This document shows positions 31,771-41,625 of a stretch of 64,000 nucleotides of DNA, piece by piece (position 1 is the stretch's first letter; every line of letters starts with the position of its first letter). The position numbers were made by a program, and so were the translations under genes. The notes under the pieces are model-generated. The model saw only the letters and a program-made list of their open reading frames with translations. It was not told where the DNA came from and made no database searches. The DNA is from Gaertneriomyces semiglobifer (Eukaryota; Chytridiomycota; Chytridiomycetes; Spizellomycetales; Spizellomycetaceae), in assembly GCA_025558075.1 (NCBI GenBank), contig JAHLKF010000019.1:248001-312000 (forward strand), written 5' to 3'.

Positions 31771-34023
31771 ATGGGTGAGTAAATAAAACACTTTGAACCT
31801 TCATCACTTCCACAAACGAAGATGAAGAACAGCGGCCCTCAAAAACAAAAGGGTCCGAACTCAAGTGCCAAAAGGGACGCGTGGCACAGTCATGCTACCC
31901 GCTTCGCGTTGGAGCGCTTTTGGAACACTTTTGTGAGAACATTTATTATTGCCAAGAGGAGGACCCCTTCTTTGTCGCTCTTTTATTCGTTTTTGTTGTT
32001 GTTTTTTTTTGTATGGTTTTGATTCTTATTGGTGTGCTTTTGTTGCTTTCGTTGTTTGGCGTAGCTAAAGGGCGCAAGAAAGGTGTCAAACCCGGCGTTG
32101 GTGCGAAACCAGTCACGAAGGTCGACACCACTGCGGGAGTTTCGGAAACGGTGGTGGTGGATGTGGATTCTTCAGAGTCGCGTCCGAGTCCGGTAGCTAT
32201 TCAGGAACGGAACGGGAACGGAGACGCACAGGGAGGTGGAGAAGAGGTGGTGGAACAAACACGGCCTGTGGATTTGGACCTGGGGTTGGAAACGCCAGAC
32301 GTCAGATATACAAGTGACGGGACGGCCCTGGAGAAAGAAGGACGTGACGGTACTGAGAGAAGTGTGGTTGACGGTGCTGCAGACGACGAGCCGAGTAAGA
32401 AATTAGAAACGCAAGCACACAGTACTGGTCAAGTGACCACTGTAAAAACAACCGTGCCCATAATACCAACAACAATAACAACAAAAGCACCAACGCCAAT
32501 AACGAAACACATCTTTGCGCCATCGCAACCACATTCCCCACACCGACCACCGCCACTCGCCACAGACCCTCACCCACGCACCAACACGACCTTCTCCCCA
32601 TCCCGTAAACCCGACACTAAACCCCGACCCATGTCCACTCCACCACCTCCCTCTCCTCCACCCCTAACTCCACGTCCCCACCTCGTACTAACATCCACAT
32701 CCCTCGGTCCCATCTCCCTACACACACCCTTTCACACCCTCTTATCCCTCCTCGCACCACTGGGACCCACGCACCTCCTTTACTCCCCGCATCGCAATAC
32801 CGGGTTCTGGATCCACCTCCCCGCCCCCCGTATTGGGATCTTTATTCACGGCACATCACATACCGTCCAACGCATCGAATGCTACGATCCGAGTGCGGTC
32901 GCGATAGAGTATCAGGGGCAAATGGTATGTGGGGATCGGGTTGTGCCGACGTTTGGAGGGTTGTATCGGGTTTTGGGACCTGTTTATCCGGGGGGGTTGA
33001 AATCTACTAGTCATGACAGCTGCACAACATCAACCACAAGTACGAATATTACTACGGCGTCGCAAAATGGGGAGGAAGCACCGGTACCGGTGTATGTGTT
33101 GAGGTATCCAAGTTTGACACTCGAGTTCCCCGTTCCCGAGGAAAGCGGCTGCGATATCACCGAGCTCCCGTTACGCTTCCGTGACGGCTCTTCTCCCGTG
33201 TTATCTCGATTAGTCGTAGAGGATAACCAGAAACAAGTTAAGAGTGAGATGGATAAACATGTGTGGGTGACGGTTGTTTTGGGAAGGGGTGTTTATTTTG
33301 ATGGGACGGGTGGGAGTGTGTTGGTGGGAGATGATTTGCAGAGTGTGATTGGGGTGTTGGGACGACCGGATGGGTGGGTTGATAAACCCCAGACGCAGTC
33401 GGTGATGGGGTATGGGTCGGAATATATTTGGAATTGTGGGTATCACTTTCATTTTTGTTATGTCTTGCATGCGTCTAACCATTTTTTGATGGTGTTTTGT
33501 TTTAGACTTTTCGTTGGGGATTGATTTGGTTATTTCTGCACACCACGTCCGAAAGATCGTGTTACATACCGATGTCGAGGGGGTGGTGGGGTGGGGCATT
33601 TATCAACGCTGTTTCTTCCGTGTGGTGGCTCCAAGTACTGTGATACCCACCTCTACTACGCCATCTACGGGTCAACAAACCACTGCACCATCTACGGTCC
33701 AACAAACTCAACCTGTTTTGTTTACGTACACATCCACACTCGCCTCCCTTCTTCTTCAATCGAAGAGCAAATCGACGCATGGGTGTGTGATGAGGGTGTC
33801 GGAGAAACCACTTACGCATAACCGGGGTGGAATGCATCCGTTTGGGTCGACGTATTTCTATGGAGTGTGTGTCTGTGGAAAAACAAGTGCAAGTGGAAAT
33901 GGAACTGGAAATGGAAGTGGTGGTGGAAATGGAAATGGTGGTGGGGAGGACGGTGGGATGACACATCGGTGTGTGGTGGAGTTTACGAAAGAGGGGTTTT
34001 TGGTGAGTTTGGTCATGTATTGA
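31771..34023 (+). CDS. PHAF1/UPF0183-like protein (630 aa)
   Basis: Three exons: 31771-31774 (ATGG only, donor GTGAGT), 32065-33435 and 33506-34023; phases agree (1,893 nt). The protein begins MAKGRKKGVKPG, has a 200-residue acidic then Pro-rich linker, and from about residue 205 matches UPF0183 (human PHAF1/C16orf70, phagophore and trans-Golgi linked). Seen: LGPISLHTPFHTLLSLL, GIFIHGTSHTVQRIE, PTFGGLYRVLGPVYPGGL, YPSLTLEFPVPEE, and the diagnostic last block EYIWNYFSLGIDLVISAHHVRKIVLHTD spanning intron 2, then IYQRCFF. A Gly/Asn-rich loop and a Thr-rich insert are lineage-specific. Intron 1, 290 nt, stays open in frame and would add a false transmembrane segment if read through. Confidence 0.85.
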
Positions 34024-35243
34024 TGGTTTAATGAAAAACACTGGTGTTATGTGTCCTTGTGTGTTCGTCTGTCTTTGTGTGGGTGTGTCCCCTCTCTGTC
34101 TCTCTCTCTCTTTCTGACAGTGTGTGTGTGGAAGGAGTCGACTTGCGATGACGATAGGGATACATATACACTCTCATTTCAAAAGACGGATTCATGAGAT
34201 TCCCAAACCCGTTCAGAATCCTGCAACCGACTCCTCTGGAATGTCCGTACGCGGGAAAAAAAGCGGTGTATATACTTATATACTCTCCACGGTGTTGAAA
34301 TGGGTTTTGTAAGAATTATGTGAGATGGATTTGAAGAATTAATTGACGAGCGGTATGAAAATTCCGCAGGGACCGACACAGAATCGAATGTTTATTATGT
34401 TTGCGGATGAGATGTTTTTTCTCTTTCCCACTCGTTGTTTCACTCGCTGGACGAGGGATAGATAGATTCGTTTTTTTAGTACACACGTTTAATAATGGGA
34501 CCCCGAACGGTTGCCCACCCATTAATTAACCCTTTCGTTCGAGAGTGAGCGGCTTGTGATTTGATTTCGGGTTGGGAAAATCCTAACTTTTGCGAAAACC
34601 TAATTTTTGCAACGCCAGTTTCAAATTAACAAAAAACAAACCATAACATATACCAATTTTGGCGAACCCATTTCATTTTGAACACACAAAAAACAAAAAC
34701 AAAACCATGGGACATAAACCCGAAACGGAAAAAAAAAGTAAATGGACAAACACTATATATATATACCTCTTTAAAAGAACCTTCACCACACACTTCTTCG
34801 TAAGAAATACCCCACCCATCAATTCAACTCCCACACAACCCCTCTCCACAATCAAAAAAAGAATTTTACCACCACAGCGACAACAAGGAACAAAAACAAA
34901 AGACAAAATGAACTTTTTCTAAAACACAACAACCACAGACACAACATTTGGTGAAAGGTGACATATACGTATATATACTCAGAAAACAATCTTGCTCGTA
35001 AAAAAAAAAAAATCAAGCGCGGGGGATGACACAACAACATCAATCATCAGGTTATCCTCGTCATCAACCATTATCGGGGTTACGTATGTATGTGTGGAGG
35101 TGTGCGTTGGTCAAATGTTGAAGACTTTGATTCGCACTGAGTAATAGTGTGACTGCACTTTCCACGGTTTGCTGGCATTCGCATTCCAATACGGGAATTA
35201 TCTCTTTCTCTCTCCATAACGCTCTCGTACGATTTTGGGTACG
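34024..35243. other. Intergenic with AT-rich block
   Basis: 34500-35040 is markedly AT-rich, with A-runs (up to A12), CACA-rich tracts and an alternating TATATATATA at 34755. Frames inside it are low-complexity Lys/Asn/Thr and not credible. Convergent 3' ends flank it. Confidence 0.5.
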
Positions 35244-36862
35244 CTAATGGGAAGATGTAGGATCGGTACTGGAAGACGCAGTCACAGGTCGTGCATCCTC
35301 ACTCCAATCATCCACATTCACACTGTTACTGTTACTGTTACTGTTACCGGCACCAGCAGTAGCAGTAGCATTGGTATGAAGTGCATCGACATCGTCATGT
35401 ACACTATCGATTGTTGTAGACGGCGCGGTTTGGATACGTGGTGATTCGGTGGATGTGACCGTTGAAAGAATGGTATCATGGTGCGATCGCGGTTGTTGGT
35501 CTTGTGGTTGTTGTGGGTGTGGTTGTTGTTGGGATTGTTGGGATTGTTGTTGGGATGGGGATTCTTGGAGACTGCGACGGATGGCTTCCATTAACATGAG
35601 TTCTTCGAGGTCCGCACCCATATTTCTCATCGCTAAACGAAAAGTGGGGCATGAGTACGTTAGACAATGCGTATACGGCGTTTTTCCAAGAACTGATTGC
35701 TTTTTGATTTACCTTCAAGATATCCAGTCTCCAATTCTTCCCTCCTCCTTCCCCTTCTCCTCCCTCTACTCGTACTACTCCGTCCACTCTCACTCCCACT
35801 TCCAGTAGTGGACACCATCTGTTCCATCAACGCCGCGGCATCCCCCGCAGACATGGTGACGACCCTCGGCGCCCTCCTCCCCACACGTTCTCTTGTCAGT
35901 CTGGCCAAATGCGCTTGCTGCTGTTTGCGGATGAGGTCTGGCCGGAGAATATCCGATGTGACGACGGCCGGCGAGGTATGCGACATGGATTTCCGACGTG
36001 TGGAGGTGGTAGAGATGGATGGCGAGAGGGAGGCGATGGAGGGTGAGGACGGGAGTGAGGAGGAAGGAAGGGAGGAGGGGTGGGTTTGGTGGAGTTTAAT
36101 GGTGTATTCGGGAGACGATGGGGGATGGTAAAGGATTCCAAAGTTGGGTTCAACGCAGTAAGGACAGGAAGTGGGGTCTGTGTTGTTCTCGGAGCGTCGG
36201 ATTTGGAGAAAGCATTCGCTGCAGATGGGTTGGTCGCAGCAGCGGGAGTAGTTGATGTTGAAGGGGTAGTAGAGAAAGCAGATGGGACATTCGATGGTGT
36301 ACTTGTAGACGTCGGTCTTTTTGAGTTTGGATTCATCGGTGGCGGATGCGAGCGTGGAGGCAATATGTGGATGGGTTGCAGAGTGGAAGGAGGAGGAGGA
36401 GCTAGGAACGCTGCCGCTGCGGCGGCCTTTTAGAGTAAAACTGCGATCCGTGTGGGACGAAACGATGGACGAGTTGCTCCGTTGACTTAAGAGGCGTTCA
36501 TTGATTGGGTGGTGAGACGTTGTGCTGCTGTTGTTGTCGATGGCGGAGGGTGGAGGAGGCAGAAAGTCTGACGGGACGTCGGTCGGCTCAGACACACCTT
36601 GATAAAACGGAGCCAGTTTCCGGTCTACGATCAGACGATGGAGGATTTGCGAATCGTAATCCTTGACGGCACTTGGGTAAATGGTCGATTCCTTTGGCGG
36701 AAGTACGGACTGTCATTGTTGTTGTATGATCAGTTCATGATGATTGGCTTGATCGATCGAGAACATGGTACACATTGCACTTACACCCCAATCGACCAGA
36801 ATCTTTCTTTCCAAGTCCTCCTCGGACTCTTCATCCTTTGCTCTAGTGAACGAGTTCCCCAT
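35244..36862 (-). CDS. SIP5: SIP5-like RING-type protein (487 aa)
   Basis: Exons 36862-36785, 36709-35713 and 35632-35244, all phases consistent. The N-terminus MGNSFTRAKDEE has a Gly2 that could be myristoylated. The block LHRLIVDRKLAPFYQG and the degenerate RING-like zinc module (ECPICFLYYPFNINYSRCCD, then CSECFLQI and CPYCVEPNFGI) are those of yeast Sip5, a Snf1/Reg1-interacting protein. After a Ser/Arg-rich linker with RKQQQAHLARLTRERVGRR, exon 3 starts ADLEELMLMEAIRRSLQES, a ubiquitin-interacting-type helix, then a Gln/Thr/Ser-rich tail. Longer open frames on the plus strand here are shadows. I infer a role in glucose signalling by family membership only. Confidence 0.88.
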
Positions 36863-37511
36863 CGCTACTTGGTTTATTCTGACCCCCCTGTCAGCGAACC
36901 CTTGTATAATATGTCAGAGATGTATGACTGCCCCCCTTCAGTCCTAACACTAATAAATTCTCCGCCGACAGCGAGAGCAATAGTCGAGAGTCGAGGACGA
37001 CGGTGAGAGCGACAGAGGCAATGACAAACAGAAGCAAGAGGACTAGTACTAGTAGTTGTAGGAATATGTAGCGCGGGAAGTAAGTGTTCTCAGTTGTTGC
37101 AAAGCTGAACAATGGCAGCGGAAGCGTGTGACGTGCTGCGACGTAAGTCTCGAATTGAATCGCACTAAATGCAAGTATAAATGTTCTACAATTGCCAATA
37201 CAGAAATGCACAGCTAGTTGTAGTGATGGGTAGTGGGATGGATTGGATGGATGGAACGGTGCTAGTGCTGCTGCCTGCTGTACTGCTGTGTGTGTGTGTA
37301 TAAGAGTGTGCTGCCCCCATTCAAAAGGAACACTTGTTCGAATTCAGGGTCAACCTTCATTCAATTCATTCAATTCAGTGCTCGATGGAGCTGCTTTCGG
37401 ATGTCTTGACGACGACGACGACGATGATGATCATGGTTTCTCATTCAGGACACTTTCTCTCACATCACATTATCAAAGGTATGCACAACCTCACAAGCAT
37501 CTCACACCACA
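36863..37511. other. Intergenic
   Basis: No gene recognised between SIP5 (start) and the PIG-Y-like gene (stop). Short Thr/Asp-rich frames at 37243-37608 overlap the neighbour and lack motifs. Confidence 0.5.
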
Positions 37512-37988
37512 TCACACATTGTGGCGAAAGAACTTCATGCCCAACCAATTCCAAAAGACAAAGCTAACGATGACAGGCCCGACAACGAGCGGCCACAGAC
37601 AGGCGTAATAACTCGCTGCATCCTGTAAAAAGGCATTGACAGGGTGTTGTTGCTGGAGGGATGGTTCCTTCTGGCGCCAGTAAGACCATACAACGAGCCC
37701 AATGCCCAGCGTGGCGTAGAGGACGGTTATGAGCAGGAGGAGAACACCTTTTGTAGCGAGGGACAGACGTGGATAGGGTATCGGGTCATCGAGGCTTGTA
37801 ATAGTAGTAGTAGTAGGACGACGAGGGGAAGGGGGAGAGCGTAGGAGCGGAAGATGGTGATGGAGCGTACTTGTTGGTGGTAATACTAATCCTTGTGGTT
37901 GTGCTAGTGGTTGTGGTGGAATGATCCGAAGCGACGGTGGTGGTGGTGGTGGTGGTGGTGGTGGTGGTGATGGTGGTTGCGGTCCCAT
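37512..37988 (-). CDS. PIG-Y-like GPI-GlcNAc transferase subunit (158 aa)
   Basis: Two hydrophobic segments (GVLLLLITVLYATLGIGLVVWSYW and a second, SYYACLWPLVVGPVIVSFVFW) precede a C-terminal WNWLGMKFFRHN, nearly identical to the end of human PIG-Y (WTWMGIKLFRHN). PIG-Y is a small two-span ER subunit of the complex that makes the first GPI-anchor intermediate; yeast uses the Ras-regulated Eri1. The cytosolic N-terminal 80 residues are unusual: a polyproline run encoded by (GGT)n at 37936-37977, then Pro/Leu/His-rich sequence. This domain is absent from the 71-residue animal protein. The start ATG is at 37988. I am confident in the tail match, less in the exact start. Confidence 0.7.
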   Translation of the reverse strand: MGPQPPSPPPPPPPPPPPSLRIIPPQPLAQPQGLVLPPTSTLHHHLPLLRSPPSPRRPTTTTITSLDDPIPYPRLSLATKGVLLLLITVLYATLGIGLVVWSYWRQKEPSLQQQHPVNAFLQDAASYYACLWPLVVGPVIVSFVFWNWLGMKFFRHNV

Positions 37989-38306
37989 TGCATGCAGCTC
38001 GTCTCAGTCGATCAGGATCAGTTCAAGATCAATTTGCAAGTCATGTCTCTCTCATCTTCAAATTCATCTTCAAATTCACAAAACCGAGGGACCACTGGGC
38101 TCGAATAATTCTATATATACTACTAGTTGGTTCCTTATACTTAGTTATATAAAAGTAAGTACAAGTATAAGTAACCGGCTAACTGACCATGACTGGCAGG
38201 CAGGCAACATGATGGAATCCTTGATCCTTGGAAATTGACAATTGAGTAACTTATATATATACTGGTACTCAAGCTCATAGCACTATGCTATGATAGTAGG
38301 CGACAG

Positions 38307-38353
38307 CATCCATCCATCCATCCATCCATCCATCCATCCATCCATCCATCCAT
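38307..38353 (+). repeat. (CATC)n microsatellite
   Basis: About twelve uninterrupted tetranucleotide units. Confidence 0.95.
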
Positions 38354-38585
38354 TCAACAATACATATACACACATAACATTGGGCACATTATGCATATGA
38401 GGTGGGGACATGCAATGTCCAGTTTGGTGTTCACGTTACAGCACGTGAGTGTGTAGCGTGCCCTCACATGCAACACATGCTACTCACATGACAGATCATA
38501 TGATCTATCACTTGACTGCACACCTTTTCACTTGACTGCACACTCACAACACGCTTTGGTCGCTGGCTTTGCTCTGCGAAACGCC

Positions 38586-38611
38586 CGACGACGACGACGA
38601 CGACGACGACG
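38586..38611 (+). repeat. (CGA)n microsatellite
   Basis: About eight units of CGA immediately after an ...ACGCC context. Confidence 0.9.
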
Positions 38612-38678
38612 CAGTACGACGACCTACTCAACACTTAGTTATAAGCAACTGCTGGCCAGGGGGGATATAAGCTTAGTG

Positions 38679-38714
<36 letters not shown>
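38679..38714 (+). repeat. (ACT)n microsatellite
   Basis: Twelve units of ACT, 33 bases before the RhoGAP start codon, so it lies in the 5' leader. Confidence 0.9.
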
Positions 38715-38746
38715 GCGAGGCATATCGCTTTACTAGTACCTGCACA

Positions 38747-40858
38747 ATGGACCCTTTTTCTCTATCCTCGAGTCACGACGGTTCTTCACATCAATATCAG
38801 CAGCAGCAACATTCGTCAAATAGAGTCAACAACTTTAAACAAAAGTTTATTGAAAAGGCATCCGGGGCGACCGCCAAGGCCGCCGAGTGGAGACAAAAGG
38901 CCGCTGAAAAGTCCACCGTCCTCTCCGCAAAAGCAAAGAACGCCGTCAGTGACTGGGACGCCAAGCGCCATGCACCAACTAACAGTACTACGAGCGGATC
39001 CTCCAAACACTCGGGTAACAGCAACAACAATACCTCCCAAAATGATACAACCATCCTCTTTGGCGTCGATATCGCCGAGTCCACTTTTAAATCTCACCTC
39101 CCGTCAAACGTATCCTACGACGTCTCCCTCTATGACTCCGACACCGTCTACAACGTTCCCGCTGTTTGCTTTCGTTGTGTAGAGTACCTCGATCAAACAG
39201 CATTGGATACAGTCGGGATATATCGTCTTTCAGGCTCCACCACCGAGATTGCCTCCCTACGGCGCTTGTTTGCCAATGTCCTCTCAGATGCCCCGCCACT
39301 GAACACTTTGAATCCACCACCCGACCCCAATGCGGTCGCTTCGCTTTTCAAAGCATTCCTTCGTGAATTGCCCACATCCCTGTTTCCGCCATTACCTTCC
39401 TTTCCGGATTCGGAAGTGGACGCTGCATCCCTCTCCGAACACCTGCGCGAATATACCAAGGACGAACATACATCGCTATTACGATTATTGTTCCGACACT
39501 TACAACGCGTGGCGGATCTGGAAGAGAACAAGATGAATGCTGAGAATTTGGGAATCGTCTTTGCGCCCACGTTGGGTGTCAAAGCGGCGGTCATCAAGAC
39601 GTGTGTCGAGTCATGGAAAGATGCGTGGCCCGATCCGCCGAGTACGAGTCAACACTGGGAGTTGAGACAAAGCCCTGAAAAAGAGGAGGCTGCGTTTATC
39701 CCGCCTGCTGCATGTGCATCTGTAGGCTCGTCCAGTACAACAAGTACAAGTACAAGTACAAGTGCACCGCGTTTGAATACGACAGCCACTCCACCGATCC
39801 CACCCCGATCCTCCGTCCCCCCTGGATCTTTGTCGTATAGTGATTCCTCCCTCCAACCACAAGCCGGATCTCAACCGCCCCCACCACCCAAACCAGCACG
39901 ACCACGACCCAAGAGCTCAGATGCCTCCCCTTCCACTGCTAACTCTGCTAGTCTCCCAGCGACGCTACAGCTGTTGAATTTGATGGATGAGGATATTCCA
40001 CCTACACATTCGCGTAGTGCGGGTTCTGGGTCGGGAATTATGCCGCCCGCGTTACCGTATTCGAGCTTTAATCGCCCCGCGAAACCGATTCATAACATAA
40101 GGACCAGTGGGGCGGTGTCGATGGCAGCGAGTGATTTGGGGCTTGAGGATTTACATGTCATGTCACCCGTGGATTTTACGGGATCTATTTATCCATCTCT
40201 ACCAAGAGACACCAGTGCGAATGGGCATTCGAGTGCTACGATGCATACGCAGGGGACGAGACAGAATGATATGTATGGGTTTAGTGGGATGGGGATGTAT
40301 CCCTCGACGCATGTGAATACGAGTGGGGATGGGGGATTGATGAGTGGTAGTGGGATGGGGAATGGGAATATGCATAACCCGTTTGCGTCGATGGGAGCGC
40401 CGCCGGGTGTACCGTCCAAAGAGGGGAATCCACCGTTTTTGGGAACGCGTGGAGGGTATGCCCACCAACACCAACAATTACAATCACAACAGCAACAGCA
40501 ACAGGTATATCAACAACAACCCACACAGCGGTATCATGCTCAAAATGTCGCACAACCACTACAGGATGCGCCTCGGCACCATGTGCCGCCCGGATACACT
40601 TATTGGTCTACACCACCACCTCCCAATGCTGCCTCTGCAGCCACTGGAACGTCTGTATCCGCTTCGTCGTTGGCGAGTCCGTATAACCCATTTGATACGC
40701 GACCACCACAAAATCAACAACAGCAACAACAACAGCAGGTACGACATGCGCCGAGTGGGGGTTCGGGTAAACACAGAGAATCGGGGGGTAGTGGGAGTAG
40801 TGGGAGTAGGAAACCCCAACCACCTGAACGGGTGGATTCGTTTCCAAATCGGATATAG
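38747..40858 (+). CDS. RhoGAP-domain protein (703 aa)
   Basis: Single exon, ATG at 38747. After 40 residues a basic amphipathic stretch (FKQKFIEKASGATAKAAEWRQKAAEK) could bind membranes or form a coil. The RhoGAP domain spans about residues 105-285: LFGVDIAEST, VYNVPAVCFRCVEYLDQ, then the catalytic arginine loop VGIYRLSGSTTEIASLRR. It continues with ASLFKAFLRELPTSLFP and MNAENLGIVFAPTL (the Asn-containing helix). All catalytic positions are present, so it should accelerate GTP hydrolysis by Rho/Rac/Cdc42. The C-terminal 400 residues are disordered with Pro-rich SH3-ligand candidates (PPPPPKPARPRP), Met/Gly-rich segments and Gln runs. Actin and the SH3 protein are also in this window, but no physical link is implied. 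Confidence 0.88.
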   Translation: MDPFSLSSSHDGSSHQYQQQQHSSNRVNNFKQKFIEKASGATAKAAEWRQKAAEKSTVLSAKAKNAVSDWDAKRHAPTNSTTSGSSKHSGNSNNNTSQNDTTILFGVDIAESTFKSHLPSNVSYDVSLYDSDTVYNVPAVCFRCVEYLDQTALDTVGIYRLSGSTTEIASLRRLFANVLSDAPPLNTLNPPPDPNAVASLFKAFLRELPTSLFPPLPSFPDSEVDAASLSEHLREYTKDEHTSLLRLLFRHLQRVADLEENKMNAENLGIVFAPTLGVKAAVIKTCVESWKDAWPDPPSTSQHWELRQSPEKEEAAFIPPAACASVGSSSTTSTSTSTSAPRLNTTATPPIPPRSSVPPGSLSYSDSSLQPQAGSQPPPPPKPARPRPKSSDASPSTANSASLPATLQLLNLMDEDIPPTHSRSAGSGSGIMPPALPYSSFNRPAKPIHNIRTSGAVSMAASDLGLEDLHVMSPVDFTGSIYPSLPRDTSANGHSSATMHTQGTRQNDMYGFSGMGMYPSTHVNTSGDGGLMSGSGMGNGNMHNPFASMGAPPGVPSKEGNPPFLGTRGGYAHQHQQLQSQQQQQQVYQQQPTQRYHAQNVAQPLQDAPRHHVPPGYTYWSTPPPPNAASAATGTSVSASSLASPYNPFDTRPPQNQQQQQQQQVRHAPSGGSGKHRESGGSGSSGSRKPQPPERVDSFPNRI

Positions 40859-41625
40859 ATGGACATTCATTCACATTCACACACCCACACTCATTAACAC
40901 TCTCACATTCACACACACACATTAACACTCTCACTCTCTTCTCCCGCTCTCGCTCTCGCTCTCGCTCTCTGTGGAGGGGTCACGTAATTGTTCGTTTTTG
41001 GTGTGATTAATCATAATAAGAATGACAAAACGGGTGGTGAATTCACAATTCTTTGGCTTCCCTTCAAGATCAATCCCATTCGAAGACTTGAATTGACACG
41101 GTCGGAGTTTCGGTTACGTAAACTGCGGGATACGTTCTTGATCGACGCGTTGGAGTTATTTTTGGGCCCTACGAACGATTGATTGATTTGGATGAGTTTA
41201 GTGGGACCAGCAGACCGGGGGTGGTGCGTGAATAAAGGAATGGATTAAGAGAGACGAGTTGAGGTGAAATAGTTCCCCTCGAAACTGACTTTCGGTACTT
41301 TTTTTTGGGGACGTCGCTTTTACCTGTTTGTCTGCTGGATACCCTATTTTACTTGAGAACGAGAGTTGGGTGAGAGAGGGTGTACCGCGTGTGTGTGGAG
41401 TAGATTGAGTGTCGGTGTTCTGGAATTTGGAGACGCAGTGAGTGTGCGAGAGCACGGTTTCCATACTCCGCTTGGCAACGTTTTGAAGTAGACTATCAAA
41501 AGCGAACGAGAGAGAGAGAGAGAGAAAGTAAGAGAGACAGAACGAGAGAGAAACAGAGAGAGCGAGATAAACTTAAAAAGCCTAATTGTGTGTGCAGTTG
41601 TCCACCCAACCACAAAACCACAACC
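40859..41625. other. Intergenic with simple repeats
   Basis: ACACTC/CATTCACA tracts (40862-40930) and CTCTCG repeats (40936-40970) follow RhoGAP. A plus-strand frame ending at 41182 (…FRLRKLRDTFLIDALELF…) looks protein-like but has no start codon and is unassigned. A GAGA-rich tract (41505-41570) precedes the DCX gene. Confidence 0.45.
41505..41570 (+). repeat. GA-rich tract upstream of the DCX gene
   Basis: Imperfect (GA)n, 56-121 bases before the DCX start codon at 41626; may act as a promoter element or 5' leader. Confidence 0.7.

Larger units (their letters stand above)
37989..38746. other. Repeat-rich divergent promoter region
   Basis: This lies between the PIG-Y-like gene and the RhoGAP gene, which are transcribed away from each other. 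It holds three microsatellites (see the separate entries), several ATATATATA stretches and a GATATAA at 38664 that may serve as the RhoGAP TATA element. No gene is seen; the trinucleotide repeats keep a plus-strand frame open that is not credible. Confidence 0.55.

Noticed and set aside
31881..32064. Transmembrane segment at the N-terminus of the PHAF1-like protein
   Set aside because: It is encoded only by the T-rich 3' end of an intron. Splicing ATGG (31771) to the exon at 32065 gives a clean MAKGRKKG start, and the open frame has no ATG.
34659..34922. Lys/Asn-rich frame in the AT-rich block
   Set aside because: No ATG start, low complexity, inside an A-run-rich spacer.
38532..39182. 216-codon Thr/Arg-rich plus-strand frame
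   Set aside because: It reads through the (CGA)n and (ACT)n microsatellites and then the RhoGAP gene in the wrong frame.
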